Origin: Syntrophomonadaceae bacterium
Lineage (GTDB): Bacteria > Bacillota > Dethiobacteria > PWVN01
Assembly (NCBI GenBank): GCA_003561835.1
Contig: PWVN01000213.1
Coordinates: 1-6,330 of the forward strand
Direction: 5' to 3'
Length of the DNA stretch: 6,330 nucleotides
A model generated the notes under the pieces. It was not told where the DNA came from, searched no databases, and saw only the letters and a program-made list of their open reading frames with translations. Position 1 is the first letter of the stretch. Each line of letters begins with the position of its first letter. Both the position numbers and the translations under genes were made by a program. Positions 4,617-6,330 of this stretch are shown piece by piece.

Positions 4617-6330
4617 TTATTCTCTTTCTGCTTCCCACCTCACCAGTTCCCGAAAGACCTGGGTTTCCCTGGAGAAGAGGGCCTGGGCAACCTGGCGCAG
4701 GTTCTGCCCCTCTTTAAAGAACCCTTCCAACACCTTGACGGCATTGGGGTTCTTTTCGGTATAGAGGGTGTAGATTTCGGCTACCAGTTCCCGCCCGAAC
4801 CGCAAGTTTGCGGGGAGCCTCCCGCCGAGATTCTCCGGGGACCAGATGAGGAGTGCCCGGGCTGTGCAGGTTTCGATATTGGGGATTAAGGATTTACATC
4901 TGGGGTAATGAGATTTGTTCCAGATTTCCTGGCTGGAAAGTTTCGCGCCGCAGGTCATGCAGCGGACACCCTTTTCATATTCCAGGGAAAGGCTGCCGTC
5001 CTCTTTTTTCACCAGCTTGATGTTCTTCACGCCGTTTTCCTTCATATCCAACTTCACACATTGCCGTTCCCCGGCCATCATCTCGATAACTTCCCTGCTT
5101 TTCCCCTCGTTCAGGCGGGAGGTGAAGGAAAACTCCCCCGTGCAGGTGACCTTGACCCGACAATGATGCAGGACTTCCTCTCCCAGCATCTTGGACTTCC
5201 AGGCCTTAAGGGGCCAGGTGAGGTCATCGCCGTCGGGAATCAGGTGGGCGGACCAGTTGAGGATTTCCCCCCCTTCCTTGAGAAGCAGGATCAACCAGTG
5301 GGCTGCAGGGTTCTTCAGGGCGATCTTCTTCTTGAACTTTTTCTTGTCCAGAAGGCCCACCTTCTCTTTTTTGAAAACCGCCTCTCCCTCATGGAACCCC
5401 AGAAAGAAGGCCTCCAGGTTCACCTTGCGCCGGTTGACATTTTTTAGCCTGCCCGACAGGAGGACCTGGGGGCTTCCCTTCCTTTTGACCAGCCACTGTT
5501 TGACATAGGGGTCCCGGCGTTTTAGCTCGAAAACTTTGTGCTCGTGGGATGGGTAGGGATCTTTGAAGGGGTTTCGCAGGCCCCCGGAAGCTTCGGCTTC
5601 CGGCAGCACCTCCACCAGGAAATTTCCCGGGCTCAAGACCTTCCCGTCGGCCCGCAGGGTCAGTTCCTCCTGACCTGCCTCCAACTTCCTTTCCACCAGG
5701 GGGGACCAGGGGTTGTGGAATTTCCACAGGCAGACCCTCTTATCCGCCTTCCCCTTTTCCTGCCACCTGATGCCGAGATGCACCGCGCCCCCGGGAAGCT
5801 CCTCCTGGCGGACCTGTACGTCCGAGGCTTCCCAGGAGTAGACGATGGTCAGGATGGGGACATGGGAGAGGAGCAACTTCTTCTTGCCCCGGATAAGGTT
5901 TAAAGAAAGGGCCTCCTCCCCCCTGGCGTCCGGCTTTACTTCCTTTAAGGCCATTTTGAAGAACCCCTTTTCCACTTTACGGGCCTCTTCGCCCCAGGGG
6001 CTTTTCAGCACACCCGTCAGGCTTCCCCGGCAGGAAGGAGGCAGGCAAAACTCGATCCAGGCCTCATCGGCCCCCTGCAGGTCGCCGTGCCACAGCTGGC
6101 CGGGGCCCTGCTGCCAGGAAGAGAGCTCCCCCAACCCCTTCCCCTCCAGCCGCCAGCGGAGCTTGGGAATATCCAGTTTCAGGTACAATTCCCGGGAGCC
6201 TTTCTCCGTTTCCACCCGGGCCGCCATGGCTTCCTCTTCCACCGGGACAAAAAGCCGGAAGATGTCGGAGCTGATTCTCTCCAGTTCCACCGGCGGTGTA
6301 ACATGAAGGTCGTGGACGCCGGGCAGGGTC
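4617..6330 (-). CDS. C-terminal part of a large beta-rich protein of unknown family with a Cys cluster
   Basis: The frame is open from the right edge (first whole codon at 6329) to a stop at 4617-4619: 570 visible residues, the start lying outside the window. A GTG at 6290 could be a start but has no ribosome binding site, and the 13 in-frame codons above it (TLPGVHDLHVTPP) read like coding sequence, so it is probably an internal Val. Counting from that GTG, the first 360 residues look like successive beta-sandwich-like segments rich in Trp, Lys and Glu, for example IPKLRWRLEG (41-50), CLWKFHNPW (187-195) and PGNFLVEVLP (221-230). Near the end is a possible zinc site: Cys444 and Cys447 (CMTC), Cys465 and Cys475, with His461 between. 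A helical tail closes the protein (about 497-557). There is no signal peptide or membrane segment in the visible part. I recognise no family. It is the last gene of its transcript. Confidence 0.85.
   Translation of the reverse strand, partial: TLPGVHDLHVTPPVELERISSDIFRLFVPVEEEAMAARVETEKGSRELYLKLDIPKLRWRLEGKGLGELSSWQQGPGQLWHGDLQGADEAWIEFCLPPSCRGSLTGVLKSPWGEEARKVEKGFFKMALKEVKPDARGEEALSLNLIRGKKKLLLSHVPILTIVYSWEASDVQVRQEELPGGAVHLGIRWQEKGKADKRVCLWKFHNPWSPLVERKLEAGQEELTLRADGKVLSPGNFLVEVLPEAEASGGLRNPFKDPYPSHEHKVFELKRRDPYVKQWLVKRKGSPQVLLSGRLKNVNRRKVNLEAFFLGFHEGEAVFKKEKVGLLDKKKFKKKIALKNPAAHWLILLLKEGGEILNWSAHLIPDGDDLTWPLKAWKSKMLGEEVLHHCRVKVTCTGEFSFTSRLNEGKSREVIEMMAGERQCVKLDMKENGVKNIKLVKKEDGSLSLEYEKGVRCMTCGAKLSSQEIWNKSHYPRCKSLIPNIETCTARALLIWSPENLGGRLPANLRFGRELVAEIYTLYTEKNPNAVKVLEGFFKEGQNLRQVAQALFSRETQVFRELVRWEAERE

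Noticed and set aside
4908..5447. Plus-strand open frames opposite the large unknown gene
   Set aside because: The minus-strand frame is open over 1700 bases and is followed by a well-placed terminator; the plus-strand frames are short, fragmented and lack ribosome binding sites.
1..6330. CRISPR array, tRNA, rRNA, insertion sequence or riboswitch
   Set aside because: I saw no regularly spaced repeats, no cloverleaf or conserved RNA sequence, no transposase or terminal repeats, and intergenic regions are too short for most riboswitches.

Overview
The window looks like a chromosomal stretch from a Gram-positive, probably clostridial (Firmicutes) bacterium of moderately high GC. The signs are strong AGGAGG-type ribosome binding sites 6 to 9 bases before the starts, TTG start codons, T-tailed intrinsic terminators, and family types common in Clostridia (a rhomboid-like membrane protein, a small anchored FMN-binding-domain protein, an anchored HtrA-like protease). 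This is inference; no rRNA or marker gene is present to prove it.

Layout, left to right. (1) A minus-strand gene starts at base 60 with TTG and runs off the left edge; its 20 visible codons weakly resemble a nitroreductase N-terminus. (2) A divergent regulatory region (61-250) holds two small dyads. (3) A plus-strand pair follows: a rhomboid-like membrane protein lacking the usual catalytic signature (251-913) and, 48 bases on, a 399-residue HD-domain protein (962-2161) that reads as a tandem duplication of a YfbR-type 5'-deoxynucleotidase fold. The first copy has lost metal-binding residues and the second keeps them. (4) A near-perfect bidirectional terminator (2177-2210) separates this pair from genes converging on it. 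(5) The rest is minus strand. Read in transcription order from the right edge these are: a large beta-rich protein of unknown family with a C-terminal Cys cluster, cut by the right edge (4617-6330) and ended by its own terminator; a membrane-anchored alpha/beta hydrolase of the BEM46/ABHD13 type (3537-4472); an anchored FMN-binding-domain protein (3157-3552), whose start overlaps the end of the hydrolase gene and which has an excellent internal promoter; another terminator; and a membrane-anchored trypsin-like (HtrA/DegP type, no PDZ) serine protease (2241-3059).

How the genes may work together: three consecutive minus-strand products (hydrolase, FMN-binding protein, protease) all carry an N-terminal membrane segment with the functional domain predicted outside the membrane, so this is a small cell-envelope cluster. 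The hydrolase and FMN-binding genes are probably co-transcribed and translationally coupled; the protease seems to have its own promoter behind a terminator. The plus-strand pair probably forms one operon, but the sequence does not say what joins a rhomboid pseudoprotease to an HD nucleotidase. There is no mobile element, CRISPR array, tRNA or rRNA. The least explained items are the tandem HD architecture and the unrecognised Cys-cluster protein at the right edge; neither proves a new system by itself.
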